Of a stretch of 64,000 nucleotides of DNA, positions 1-11,153 are shown piece by piece; position 1 is the first letter of the stretch, and the number at the start of each line of letters is the position of its first letter. Below the pieces are notes generated by a model that worked only from the letters and a program-made list of their open reading frames with translations, was not told where the DNA came from and ran no database searches. Source of the stretch: Pithys albifrons albifrons (taxonomy: Eukaryota; Chordata; Aves; Passeriformes; Thamnophilidae); the NCBI RefSeq assembly GCF_047495875.1, contig NC_092463.1, positions 17,907,224 to 17,971,223 of the forward strand, read 5' to 3'. The position numbers and the translations under genes were made by a program.

Positions 1-64
1 AATGAGATTGGATGTATGTATCACAACTCGAAGACCTTCTTCATATAACAGCAACATCATTTTC
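1..64 (-). CDS. TDP1: TDP1 exon 7, partial at window edge
   Basis: The acceptor is ...TTTTTTAAAG. The exon completes Thr260 and reads [21 protein letters not shown] before the window ends. K261 and N279 complete the first catalytic HxK...N motif. Exon and gene continue to the left. Confidence 0.94.
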
Positions 65-3000
65 CTTTAAAAAAGATACAGAACTCTTCATCTATTGCAA
101 GTACTCAGAGTAGGAGATAAACTAGCAATTCATTAAAATGCTTCAAGGTAATATTTTTCATAAGATTTTTCTGCATCATGGAAGCACTTCGACTTCAGTC
201 CATGTGCATGCCAAACTCACAGGCAGTCATTAGACTATCCCTGTATATTTTATTCTAGAATATGGCTTAACATTTCATGCCATTAATTACCCACAGCAAA
301 ATGAATGCTTGCAGAACACTTCCTATACTTGCAAAGTTTTTCAGATAAACATCCCTTCGCAGAGTGTTAGAGAATTAAGGAACACTAAAAGGCCTTTACT
401 TACAGCTGAATTTATTAAAACCTAGCTCCTTCCTCTTAAACTGTGACCTTTTATTTTAAAAGAAGGTATATAGATAGCTAACCATCAGGGTGGCAAAAAA
501 GCTATTTGTCTGCTCTAACTCTGAACTCAAAATATAGCATAAAGAGGCTTTAAAATAGTAACTGAGTTTATAAAAATAAACACCTGTATCTTTTGTAACA
601 TAAATGCTCAAATTTGCATATACCAGTTTTCAATAGTTGTGTGAAGACAGCATATCCATGATCCCACAGGAAGTTATGGTTTCCACAGAAACCTAAGCTG
701 AAGAATGAAAGCCATAACGAAAAACACTAATTTTCATTGCTGTCCCATGGCAAGATAATGCTACACAAACCATATCAGGCTCAAACTAAGACAAATGCAA
801 GACTTCGTAACCATAAAACAGTTTCCCATATCCATGTCATGCCTTCATCTAAGGACAGTTGGAGTGGACAGTAAAGTAAGTATTTTACAGCAAAATTAAG
901 TGCAAGATTAAGGTATATAAAAGTGATAGCTGATCAAAACACCACTATCTCAAAAGAAGTCAGAGATGTAATATGTTTAACATCATATAACTGGAATGAC
1001 ATGAATTTAACTCTTTATGTTTGATGGGGTGAAATCTGTCAAGTGTCTCCTCAAACACAATTTTTTCGTTACCCACCAGGATCCAATTTCCTACTCTGCT
1101 AACCACTTGTTGTGCTCCACCTGCACTGGGACATATGCTCAGAAATATACTACCCCGAATAACCCTTTAAAATACAGGGTTAAAGAACTGAAGCATTTAG
1201 CATCACTATCACTTATTTATCCCAAAATATAATTGAAAAAAAAATCTGAAGTTGAACATACAAAGAATGAGAGCTGCTGCTTACTCTGCTTAAGTGAAAA
1301 TACAATAAAGCTTTAAAAAATTATCTATTTGACAGACAACCTCAGCTCATTTTATGTCCTTCACCAAACCTGAACAAATCAAGACTCCTTTTTAAATGCT
1401 GATTTTTTTCCCTTGATCTGCACACTCTTCTCCAAATTTTATCAGTATGCTTTCTGCCAGAAACACTGGCATTTATATCAATATTATGATGTGGTGTCAT
1501 ATTTCCTAAAGCACGTTATGCAAAAGGTTAATTGATTAAAAAATAGTGCAGCATTCTTTACTGAAAATCAAACTTAAACCAAAAAGATGATCTTTGCTAA
1601 GACATAAGATTAAGTCTGTCCTTATCTGTGGCTTTCAATCGACAAAATTCCCTTTGTGAGACTCCTACAATATTAAATTCAAGTTTCTTGAGAAGACCCC
1701 CCCCAGATTCACTAATTATTTCCAGATCCTTCACATTAACTGAAAAAACAGCAGCAAATCAGTGCTGTGTCTGCCCTGCCAATGACTGACCAAGTTAGCA
1801 TTATGGTTTTGGCATTAAGGCATGAGGTAAGAGCCAGGACCAGCAGTTCACATGTCTTCACCAGTCTCACTCACTTCAACTGTCTAACTCACACATCTCA
1901 TACCTACCCAATAGCTGATTTGTGTCCTTAAACAATCCTGTCATCTCTAAATATAAAACGGGTATGGAAATTTTTAAGATTCAGCAATTTCTATGAAACC
2001 CGGTTTTGTGGCAGACCTTTCTGCCTCAGTGTTACTTACGTGTGGTGAGTTCCAAATGCAATATCCAGTTTAGCCTACAAAACGAAGAAGTTCATCATTA
2101 ACAATTCCTACTAAGCATTCTGTTTCATTTTGCTGCTCTCCTGTGGACAGATCACAAAATACATTATCTCCCCCCGCTCATACTTCTAAATGCTCTCTCC
2201 ACTTCTACAAGCTAGACTTTAAACGGTAATCAACTCTTGCTGGAACTGCTTCAGCAAAATTTCTGGGTCTCTTACCAGCAGTATTTTCAGAAACTATCAG
2301 CAGAAAAGGACCCAAGGTTCCTGTTAGACACCCAGAGGAACAGGAGCCAATGTGCCCCTGCACCAAAGATCACCAACAGTGTCCTGGCCTGCATTAGGAG
2401 TGCTGTCAGCAGGTGGACAGAAGTGATCCTTCCCCTTTGTTGAACACTAGTGAGGTCCCAGAGGTCCCTTTTAAACAGGCATTCTGTGATTCTGAAGCAT
2501 ATGATGACTGTTATAAGCAGCTTAATGGCTAACATTGCAAAAAAAGGACAGAAGTCAGACAAAAATGCTTTTTTTAATCAGTGCCTTTCTTTTAAACACT
2601 GTTTAGAGCACAATTTCTAGGGAGAGAATGAAATGTGAGTTACAGGTATTAAGAAAATACTTTCAGCCAGTGACAGCTCCCACATTGTGTTTACTTAATA
2701 CAAGTGTGGATAAGATTAAAATACCTACATTTCATTTTGGGATACTAACATAATGAAATGCATACAGACTACCAGAAGAATCTGAAGCAATATATGCAAA
2801 AAGAAAAATCATCAGAAACACCATTTTCCATTGGTACTTATTATTAACTAGACTGACAAGTTTATCATATGGGACATACTGCATTCAAGTTCTTGCTGTG
2901 GGTGAAAAGAAAATATTAAACATAAACCCACGAAATTATTGTTAGCATATTTGAAATCTTAATCTAAAATTGTTGCTACTCCACAACTCAGTGCAAACAA

Positions 3001-6000
3001 CTGATTAGAGAACTGGTTGTGAGAATTCATTAAGTTTGGCACCAATATAACAATCTCAAGGAAGCTCAGGATTATCAGACTCCTTGAGAGGGAACAAAAT
3101 TCCAAGATCATTCTCTTCCTAACAAAGAACACGATGTCCCGTGATCATTAGTACACTTCACCTGGGAAAATCATGAAACATGGCAAGTTACCATAACCAC
3201 ATCCCTCCCCCAAAATGGAGCCAGTAACTTCATGACTTGGGGACAGCAAAATAATGAACATCAGAAATAAAACAGCATGTGCCAGGAAGTGTGCTCAAAG
3301 CAATTTTAACAGTACTATGGAGACTATTTGTATCAGCATTCTCTTGTGTAAAACTTATTTGGATAAATAATAATTCTTTGATGAGACTTCAGATTACAGT
3401 GACACTAGGACTAAGTTCTGTGCTTTGCACAAGAAAATGCTTCCTTTTCAGCCATTACAACAACCCGAGTGTAACAGGTTAGTGGAGAAAGTGAACAGCT
3501 CTTCTGTGATTCTTGTGATACTTAACAGGCAGGTGTTCTTTGCAAACTTTTGTGGGTGACAGCCTACCATAATTATGTAAGTCCAGAATTATTGTTACCA
3601 TGCTCCCATGGTCCTGGGAAGTATATTCCTTAAAGATTAACAAAAACCTCTTGACTTCCCAGATAAGGTGTGTCTCTTTTCATCCATAACAAGATTTTGA
3701 GAGCAGCAGATGGCTTAACTTCAAAGGATGATAGAGCTGTTAATTACCTGACAAAAGCTAATGTTCTCATAGGGCCGTGCTTGTGCAAGCAGTTCAGCCT
3801 TGGATTCTCTCTTTTCGCCATGAACTATCAGCAATGGCTTCTTCCTTAAACACAAGATTACCATTAAAACAAGTGAATTAGCAATCAGTCCAAAACAATT
3901 CTTCATGTAGCTATGACTTTTGGCCCCTAAATCAGGTAATTCAGCAGAAAGATGGCACTAAAATTGATGCCTTGTTAACTCACCCAAAATAGCAATAACT
4001 ACAATAGAATTTCTAAGAAAAAGACACTAGAAAATTTTAACAGGAAAAAAAGGAAATCAGGGAGCATGGAGGAAAACAGACACCAAAATGGAAACTATTA
4101 ATACAAGACCTTGAAAGGAATTCTTGTCCCTGTTGCTGGAAACAGACAAATGAAAGGTCTCAAAAGCACTGATATACACAGTGTGGATCTAAGAAAATTT
4201 AGTAACTTATCTTACAGAGAAGACGGGAAGAATAATAGGGAAAAGGAGAGGGCTAAGTCTATTCTGGAAGTAGTTTGCTGTTCACTCCCTAGAACTCAAC
4301 TTCTGGTCCTTGCAACTGGATCCAATCCATAGGCAGCTCTGTTGTCTCCCTGGCACCTAGTTAAGAAACATCACCAAGAAATTTCCCAGCCTGATATGGC
4401 CCACGGATTGTTACCCACTACTGGTTTTCCAGTCGTGTACTGACAAAGTTCCAACAAGACTGCGAACAAACAAGAGGAACCCCTGGGCCTTGGGACAGCT
4501 GGTCATGGCTTCTAGAGCACAAGTTGTGTTCTCTCTTGCCAGCTTCAGAGAATGATGAGACAGGAAACAGGAAAATCAGGCAGAAGAACTCCTGGCTTTG
4601 AGACTGATGTTACCTGCAGAATTTTGGGGGTTTTGATCATGGGTGGATTAATATGACATTAAGCCAGCTGACAACAAATCTGTCTCAAAGGGGGAAAAGG
4701 ATCTTAACTCAGGAGTTTGCAGGGCTCATTAAAAGAGCTTTTAACTAGATTTGAAGGGCAATGAGGACAGGGCCAGGTTTGACAGTGATGAGGTGTGGGA
4801 AGGAGAGAATTATAGTGCCCATCCGAGTACCAAAAGGAGGCTTAAGAGGGGATAACTGCAGCAAGTACAAGGAGCCAAAAATGTAAGCACAAGACAGGAC
4901 TGTGGGGGATCCATTTGCACCCACACTGGGTTCCTGACACAGTCAAATACTTCTATAAAGCACCTGTACACCAATGCACACAGTATGGGGAACAAACAGG
5001 AGGAACAAGAGATCTGTGTGCAATCACAGGGCTTTGATATCACCATGATTACAGAGATGTGGTAGGATAGCTTGCATGACTGGAACATTACCATGAATGG
5101 CTACACACTGTTTAGGAAAGACAGACCAAGAAGGCACAGTAGTGGAATTGCCCTCTACATGAGGCAACACTTGAAATGTATCAAGCTCTGTCCTGAGGTG
5201 GATGCTTAGCAATTCAAGAGCTTATGGGTTAGGATAAAAGGTCAGACTAGTAAGGGTGTCACTGCTGTGGGTGTTTGCTACAGAACATCTGATAAGGATG
5301 AAGTGGATAAGGCCTTCTACAGGCAGCAGTAGAAGCAGCCTCGAAGTCACAGGCCCTGGTTCTTGTGGGGGACTAACTACTCTGACATCTGCTGGAGAAA
5401 CAACACAGCAAAGCACAAACAGTATAGGATGTTCCTGACAAACACTGGTGACAACTGTCTGACACGGGTAGTTGAGGGATCCCACTGCTGCTTGGCCACT
5501 GTGGTCCCTTCCAACCTTACCCATTCTGTGATTCTGTGAACTCTCATTCTACTGCATTTCCAGGAAAATTAAGGAAAAAGTACAGAAAAATGCACATTAT
5601 GCACTCACTTCATCTGTGGGATGTTGCAACTACCAGAAAGGATTTTCAAACAAACAAGAACTGCTTTCATGACAATATCCATCAACTCACTGTATCACAG
5701 CCATGCCATCATCTTGATATTTTTCATGTAATTTTCTTGCACCCTTCCAACCTTCTTTCTCTCTTTTCTCTTGCACTATCTGGCTCTTGATTCAGTAAAC
5801 TGTAGGGCAAAAAGCTTCTTGCTCCATCTTTATAGGTCATCTACTGCACTGTCATTGCAGCCCACAATGGAACCTTCCTAAGTGTTAACTAATAAAAATC
5901 AGAAACCAGCTATACTGAACTCTGACCACTTAACAGTCTTGAAAAGAGCCAAGAAATCAAGAGAGAACTACAACTGGGGAGCAAGAGTAGGAACAAAAGC

Positions 6001-8936
6001 AAGAATCTATGCATATACAATTTGTAATAATAATTTGCAACAGCAAACAAGAGTTTATCATTCACTTATAATAGGAACTTGTGTGAGCAGAATGAGCTGG
6101 GAACTGCATCATTTCATCTTCGTAAAATAAACATACCTGAATTCCTGTGGATATTGTCTCACAAGCCATCCCACATCTATACAGTAGTTAAACTTGCAGG
6201 TAAGAAAAAGAAAACAAACTCAATAAAGTATTTTAGAACAATGATCTACAGCAAAAAACCTTCCTACATAACATCATCACGCAATACTGCTTACATCATA
6301 TACAGCATGTTCTAAAACAAAGTATACTTTTGACTTTCACATGCTTTTTTAAATTTCTCTTAACAATTTAAGAATAAATTTAAGTTTCTCAAAAGTGTAT
6401 ATTAGTGCTCATAAAATGTAATATGCAGGAGAAGAATCATATGCACATAAATCTAAAAGCTTTGGTTCAAGGATCATCTCTTTGCCAGGAATGAAAGTAA
6501 AAGCTTCCAAGTAATAACAAAAATATAATTTCTGGATCACGAGGCAGTCTTTTTTTTCAAAACGACTCCTTTATATGCACATCCACATTTTTCAGTTTCA
6601 TATTCCTCGAAAGCAGGAGAGAGAAAGCTGTTCTATAATTGCCTGAACTCTAAAACAGAGCATGGGATGATTTTTATGTTTCAAGAAATCCCTCTATACT
6701 TTAACAAAGTTCTCCTAATATCAGCTACAGTGCACAAGCCTGGATTATCAAGTTTAAGACTAATTAGGTGAAACAAGCAAGTAAAATCAGTTTGGCAAAC
6801 AGGAAACTCACCTGGGCAGAAGATATGAGAGTCCCAAAAAGAGGAGACAAAATATCTATTAAAAATATTAAAGCATAATTAAATAATTAAAAAAGAAAGA
6901 TTAAAGTAAATATTTTGCATCTTGAACTTGATAACTACCACAGCACAAGGGCCAGATTGTTCAAAGACTTGGTGTAACAGAGGCATTCACAATTTAGTTT
7001 GCTGTTCTCCATATTCAAGGCACTGATTCTCCTGTGAATCACTCAGGGTCATACACTTCTAAAAAGCATTGATTCTCTCAAAGCAGAAAACACATTTTAA
7101 AAACTGATTAGGATAAAGTCCAAGATCATAATCAGAAAGGGACCTCAAACTACTCTCTCCCCTACAGAATAGGCTTAAAGAACTGTGACAAGGTAGCAGC
7201 ACTAAGGGCATAGTTAATGCTCACTTATCTGTTGCAGACTGATTGTAGGATATGTATATCCATAGTTCACTCATGGTAACACAGGAAACTAATCCAACTG
7301 AGGATTTATAACCTCAACAACTGAGGCCCAGTGCCAACGTGAAAACATGTCCTGTAAATACTTTCTAGGATGGGCAGAGTATTTCATGCCCTGGCTCTTC
7401 AGAAACCTGTTTTTGCAAGATAAACAAAAAATACTGCCTTTCTACGAGCTCAACTAATCACCTAGCAGAACTCTCGACAGAGGACAGACCAAAAGCCACA
7501 ATAAATTCTCAAAGCACATAAAAGCACGAATCAGTAAAGCAACTGAGCGCTCTGACACCAGTTTGCATCAGTATCACTGCTCACAGGGAACACAGGAGGT
7601 TGAGGAAAAGTTACAACCTAATTTTACAGGTCTTCAGTCATTTCTTCTCCTTCAAAGAACTAAAATTTTTTTCTGCCCCATTTCATTGTATTTCTGTGCA
7701 TAAGTCTCTTATTAATGCTTGTTTCTGATCGTATCTTGTGACGTATAAGATTTCAGCTCTGAATAAGGGGATGATTACAGGTGCACAAAGCTCTTCTCCC
7801 TTACCTCAAATTACAACTGCAGAGCATTCCTGAAGCATCAGTATCGCACACCCAACACTTCACTCCATCTTGACTTATGCTCACTTCCAACTGAATTTAA
7901 ATGGACCCATGAATCCCAGACACAGAACTTCAAAAGTACTGCATCAAGCAATAGCGAATTACTAGGTCCACACCACTTAGCATCAGCAGGCAAGTGCAAA
8001 CCACTACTCAGGGAGTTAGACATCCAAGAAACCATCCGCATCCCTGTGCCAGGAAGACAAGGGGTTTCCCCCACATTAACTCACAGGGAAAGCAGCAATA
8101 ACAAGCACCATAGGAATTACCTTGGCTAAATACACATTAGATTTAAGCAGCACAAATGAGAAGTTACAACCAAGTTACAAGTATCAGCCAATAATGTTTC
8201 CTTCATACACTATACTTCTTGAAGAGAAAGGTGCAGATAACAGAACCAATTCCTACAAACCTGCTCATTTAGAGTACAAAACCTCATCTACATCAAGAAA
8301 TACACACATTTAAAAATATTCACAAACTAAAAATAGGCATTATCTTGCTTTGTCCCAAAAGCCCCCTTCTGTACAAGCCATTTGTTCACCTTTTATGTGC
8401 AGGGCTCTGGAATTATAGCTCTGTTCAATTCCACTGACTTTAGTAAGAAAAAACCTGAAAGGATTCCCTCCATTCAACAAATCCCAAGTATCCTGGGGTT
8501 CACTGGGTGTTTCATTATACTCCTCTGCTTTCAGATTCTCTGAGAGTTTGTCATCTTTGCACAGATTCAGAGGCTGCTCTTTGTCTGCATCATGTTTTTC
8601 TTCTTTCACTGTTTCTTTGAGGGCCTGCTTTTGCTGATCTTCAGGCTCTTCATCACTACTAGAAAGACACCAGCCCAAGCCTTCTTGGCTAGTTCTCTGT
8701 TTCACTGCTGGAGGTACTTGTGGAGAAAGACTTTTATCAGTGAACTTCACGGGAGAAGCTTTTCTCTTGTGAGCAGCTTTCCGAGCGTCAGAGCATGGAT
8801 ATTGCGGTCCACTTGTTCCACCATGTGCTGTATCCGGTACTGAAGATGTAGATGGTTTTTCAATGTCAGAATTTTCCTCTGCACTTTCATCACTGCTAGA
8901 TACTGTCCATTTACCATGTGCGCCTTCCTGAAGCAT
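1..8936 (-). CDS. TDP1: TDP1, tyrosyl-DNA phosphodiesterase 1, 5' half (6 coding exons, runs off left edge)
   Basis: TDP1 is the DNA-repair enzyme (phospholipase D superfamily, nucleus and mitochondria) that hydrolyses the bond between a topoisomerase I tyrosine and a DNA 3' end. Six exons join in phase: 8390-8936 (coding part), 6812-6855, 6137-6192, 3748-3844, 2040-2074 and 1-64, together 843 nt or 281 codons with no stop. All internal junctions are AG/GT. Residues 1 to about 150 are the acidic, serine-rich regulatory tail: SSSDE repeats, an SQ site at 83-84 (compare human S81) and a VKEE SUMO-type site with K111 at the human position. Residues 158 onward match the catalytic domain. The first catalytic motif has H259 and K261, with N279 (human H263, K265, N283), so numbering is offset by four. 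The second HKN motif and C-terminus lie outside the window. The gene looks intact. Confidence 0.97.
2040..2074 (-). CDS. TDP1: TDP1 exon 6, catalytic histidine
   Basis: A 35-nt exon (acceptor ...TTTTGTAG, donor AC|GTAAGT) reading [11 protein letters not shown] plus two bases of Thr. It contains the nucleophilic histidine of the first HKN motif (H259 here, human H263). It is too short to be found without its neighbours. Confidence 0.94.
2285..2497 (+). mobile_element. CR1 LINE 3' fragment in a TDP1 intron
   Basis: It resembles the 3' part of CR1 ORF2 (CAGCAGAAAAGGACCCAAGG, then the 'agtgctgtcagcaggtgga' region) and ends at ATTCTGTGATTCTGAA, the CR1 terminal repeat. It is diverged, 5'-truncated and antisense to TDP1. 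Confidence 0.75.
3748..3844 (-). CDS. TDP1: TDP1 exon 5
   Basis: A 97-nt exon (acceptor ...TGTTTAAG, donor CAG|GTAATT). It completes the split Arg and continues [14 protein letters not shown] through to YENISFCQ, ending in phase 0. The VHG(E/D)KRE signature is typical of TDP1. Confidence 0.95.
4380..5538 (+). mobile_element. Internally deleted CR1 with endonuclease-domain remnant
   Basis: In the plus direction it runs from a CR1-like 5' segment (GGATCTTAACTCAGGAGTTT near 4700) into the apurinic-type endonuclease region of ORF2 (readable pieces include [20 protein letters not shown], then [19 protein letters not shown] and ICWRNNTA). Near 5475 it jumps directly to the CR1 3' end, TTCTGTGATTCTGTGAA. 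The reverse transcriptase is therefore missing. In-frame stops are present. It lies in the TDP1 intron between exons 4 and 5, antisense to the gene. Confidence 0.85.
6137..6192 (-). CDS. TDP1: TDP1 exon 4
   Basis: A 56-nt exon (acceptor ...ACCTGCAAG, donor TTCAG|GTATGT) reading [18 protein letters not shown] plus two bases of an Arg codon. It is the continuation of the phosphodiesterase domain and matches the family closely. Confidence 0.95.
6812..6855 (-). CDS. TDP1: TDP1 exon 3
   Basis: A 44-nt exon between acceptor ...TTTTTAATAG and donor CAG|GTGAGT. It completes the Asp codon split with the previous exon and reads [14 protein letters not shown], nearly identical to the human segment. Both junction phases fit the neighbours. 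Confidence 0.94.
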
Positions 8937-8940
8937 GTTC
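8390..8940 (-). CDS. TDP1: TDP1 first coding exon (exon 2)
   Basis: The acceptor is ...AATCCATAG at 8941 and the donor is AAAAG|GTGAAC. The ATG at 8936-8934 is four bases into the exon and begins [10 protein letters not shown], matching the known TDP1 N-terminus. An upstream in-frame ATG exists only in intron sequence, so it was not used. The exon codes for 182 residues plus one base: the whole low-complexity regulatory tail and the start of the catalytic domain ([13 protein letters not shown]). Human TDP1 also carries this region in one large exon. Confidence 0.96.
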
Positions 8941-9289
8941 CTATGGATTAGAAAACAAAACACTAACCAAAAATAACGTATTTGTGCTATGCTCAAGTCT
9001 GTTCCCCTTCCTGGCTCATGATTGTTTATTACTAAGGAAGCGTGCTTTGAATTTAGTAGAATCTCCGTGCAAGTCCTGACTCAGGAAAGTTTGACAGAGT
9101 ACAAGGCTTACCTGTTCCTGTTCCCAGGACACAAAGAGACACGTGCAATGCGAGCAACCACCAAATGGGGAGGAGCTGATGCGAAAAGCTGCACACGGAA
9201 AGCAGGCTAGAATAGGGGCACCTACGGGAAAGCATTCCCAAAGTCAGAGCAGCGATGTGCACGATGCAGGTATCTCTCACACCAAACCT
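8941..9289. other. TDP1 intron 1, distal part
   Basis: Ordinary sequence between the first coding exon and the CpG island. A plus-strand ATG followed by a GTATCT donor-like site near 9257-9275 is not supported as an exon. Nothing else is recognised. Confidence 0.5.
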
Positions 9290-9592
9290 GGCGCCGAGCG
9301 ATCAAGCACGCTCTGCGGAGCGCACGGGGGCCGAGCCGGGGCCGCCCTTTCCGGCTGCCTCCGCGGGAAAACATTTCGGGAGCACAGCGGCCTCTCTCCG
9401 CCACCGCCGTGTCCCCGGGGGGCAGCCCCTCCACCGCGACCGCCCAGGGCCGCGTGGCCACCACCGCAGCTCCCGCCACCACCCCACGGGGAAGGCAGAG
9501 TGGGCGGGACATGGCGCCAGAGGGCCCCGAAGGCACCGGCTCGGCTCGGCTCGCTCCGCCGCCCGCCCTGCCCGCCGCGCTCCGGCACTCAC

Positions 9593-9670
9593 CGCCCGCC
9601 CGGCACGGCGGCAGCGCCCGCAGCCCAGGATGTGGAGCGACAGCAGGCCCAACCCGCGCCCGCCTCCCCT
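9593..9670 (-). other. TDP1: Probable TDP1 5' untranslated exon 1
   Basis: A near-consensus donor, GGCG|GTGAGTGCC, lies on the minus strand at 9593/9592 inside the CpG island. It is 652 nt upstream of the acceptor of the first coding exon. The start of the exon is not defined by sequence; the right-hand limit given is a guess bounded by the minisatellite. Confidence 0.5.
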
Positions 9671-9825
9671 CGCAGTCCTGCCCGGGCCCGCCTCCCTTCA
9701 ATGCCCCGGGCCCGCCTCCCCTCGAAGCCCGGGCCCGCCTCCCTTCGCCGCCCCGGGCCCGCCTCCCCTCGCAGCCCGGGCCCGCCTCCCTTCACCGCCC
9801 CGGGCCCGCCTCCCCTCGCAGCCCG
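9658..9825. repeat. C-rich promoter minisatellite with alternating 24/23-bp units
   Basis: Units all begin GCCCGCCTCCC and alternate between a 24-bp form (9686-9709, 9733-9756, 9780-9803) and a 23-bp form (9710-9732, 9757-9779, 9804-9825), giving a 47-bp higher-order repeat three times over. A longer, diverged unit precedes them at 9658-9685. The minus strand is G-rich, with repeated runs of three or more G. Confidence 0.9.
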
Positions 9826-9850
9826 CGCAGCCCCAGCGCGTGCCCTCGGC

Positions 9851-10264
9851 GGCGAAACAGTGAGGTCTCGGTGACCTGAATGAATCTAGTGGGACTTCAT
9901 GCATAATGCCTCTTGCAGCGCGGTGCCAATCCCCGTGTCTGCAGGGGCTCGCTAAGGAGGGGCGAGAGCGGCGCAGGTGTCAGAGCGATCAGAGGGGCGC
10001 GGGGGCTCCCCCCTGAGCGCTCGATTGTCCTCACTCCAATTTATTGTGAACAAATTATGGAAATGTCCGCATGCAGTAAAATGGGCAAGCTGCACTTATG
10101 AAAGTGTCAATGAACTTTCAGCTGCTTTCTGTAATTTCTGTGGTGCTTCTCTGCAGAGCCGTACGTGACATCTGTCCCTGAAGCACTCTGTCCGTGTGCT
10201 GTTCACTACCTATTATGGACCCTTGCTGAAGGTCTTCTGTGGGAAAATCTCTTAGGAAAGTTGC
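9851..10264. other. Flank right of the CpG island
   Basis: GC content falls quickly here. This is where the first EFCAB11 exon would be expected. I found no open frame resembling the EFCAB11 N-terminus ending in phase 0 at a GT donor. Confidence 0.4.
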
Positions 10265-10279
10265 ATGGGTTTGTACGTA

Positions 10280-10638
10280 TGTACGGCCAAAATTCGCGAA
10301 CGAAGATTTGGGCAGAGCTCTCCCCACGTGGGTGTGCCCTTCCAGCCTGCGCAGTGGATGTTTTAGGTGAGGCGCAGCGTGCACAGAACTGACCGTTTAA
10401 GTCCCAAGGTCCATTTGCCACGGCCGAGCGAGCTTGGACAGTGACAGGGAAGTCCTCAGGACTGACTCCAAGACCCAATACTAAGTCGGGGCTGACCCTG
10501 CTGAGCATCCGAGATTTGACGGGATGGGATGGCAAGGGAGGCATTGAACTGCCAAGCGACGGTCCCTACTGAGACTTGAACTCAGGACCTTGGGATTCAG
10601 AGTCCAGAGTGTCCTCCTTTACACCACAGGACCACCCT
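10280..10638 (-). mobile_element. Composite SINE, copy 1: tRNA-Gln-like head + partial 5S-like segment + body
   Basis: Read on the minus strand, the element starts five bases before a tRNA-Gln-like sequence (10633-10561), continues into a 5S rRNA-like segment (about 10556-10474, lacking the later 5S region) and ends in a ~190-bp body. A 15-bp target-site duplication flanks it: 10265-10279 and 10639-10653, ATGGGTTTGTAYGTA with one mismatch. No poly-A tail is seen. The 5S part and body recur at 49337-49661. CpG sites in the body are partly kept in both copies, suggesting moderate age. I do not recognise it as a named avian SINE. Confidence 0.8.
10561..10633 (-). pseudogene. tRNA-Gln(CTG)-like SINE head
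   Basis: It is 73 nt long. The T arm is a perfect stem around TTCAAGT (CTGAG/CTCAG). The anticodon loop is CTCTGAA with CTG, as in tRNA-Gln. The acceptor arms GGTCC/GGACC pair for five bases. The anticodon stem is broken on its 3' side (TCCCA in place of TCCAG), so this is a tRNA-derived promoter head rather than a working tRNA. A- and B-box-like sequences are present. Confidence 0.75.
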
Positions 10639-11153
10639 ATGGGTTTGTATGTAATGTGCATAGTCTCTTCTCTAAGTATAGGCTCTGGAAGTGGTACTTA
10701 TTTTCTAGAAGTACTTAAAATTTGGTGATGGTGATTTAACTCTGCTGGCACCTCTGTCATAGTTCCTGTCTATATAGTGCTGAGAATTAAAGCGACCTGG
10801 CATTTTTTAAGAAAAAACCCTACGATCTTGCAGGGATAAATTTAATATGATTTGTTTTCTAGGAGACTGTACTATGTATTCTGAGTTTGCAAAAAGCCTT
10901 TTCATTATAAGCACATAAAACATAGAAGTAGGAAACATTTCGTTTTAACTTAAAAATTTGAAATTGAAGGGACAGTCCATTTTCAGTTACTGGAACAAAG
11001 TAGATAAGTAGAGTTCTGACAGATATGTGACTAACCTTCAATAGTTTAGTATAATTTACTCAGCAGGTGCTTTTTTAATTTTTCCTGTAACAGTTATGCA
11101 AAGTAAAAAAAACCACCAGGTTTATTGTTTTTTAAAGCAAATGACATTTTTAG

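Larger units (their letters stand above)
9290..9850. promoter_or_regulatory. CpG island, likely shared TDP1/EFCAB11 divergent promoter
   Basis: This stretch is strongly GC-rich with many CpG dinucleotides, while both flanks are AT-rich and CpG-poor. It sits between the minus-strand TDP1 gene and the plus-strand EFCAB11 exons, where human has a head-to-head promoter. Repeated GGGAGGCGGG elements on the minus strand resemble Sp1/KLF GC boxes. No TATA box is evident. Long open frames here on both strands are composition artefacts (rich in Pro, Arg, Gly and Ala). Confidence 0.8.

Noticed and set aside
9255..9275. Plus-strand ATG...CAG|GTATCT as a first exon of EFCAB11
   Set aside because: It lies left of the putative TDP1 first exon, on the wrong side for a head-to-head promoter, and codes for only five residues unlike the family.
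9143..9904. Several long overlapping open frames on both strands in the CpG island (up to 243 codons)
   Set aside because: They arise from GC-rich, stop-poor repeated sequence; all frames on both strands are open and rich in Pro, Arg, Gly and Ala, with no domain.
10561..10633. Functional tRNA-Gln gene
   Set aside because: The anticodon stem is broken and the sequence runs straight into the SINE with no terminator.
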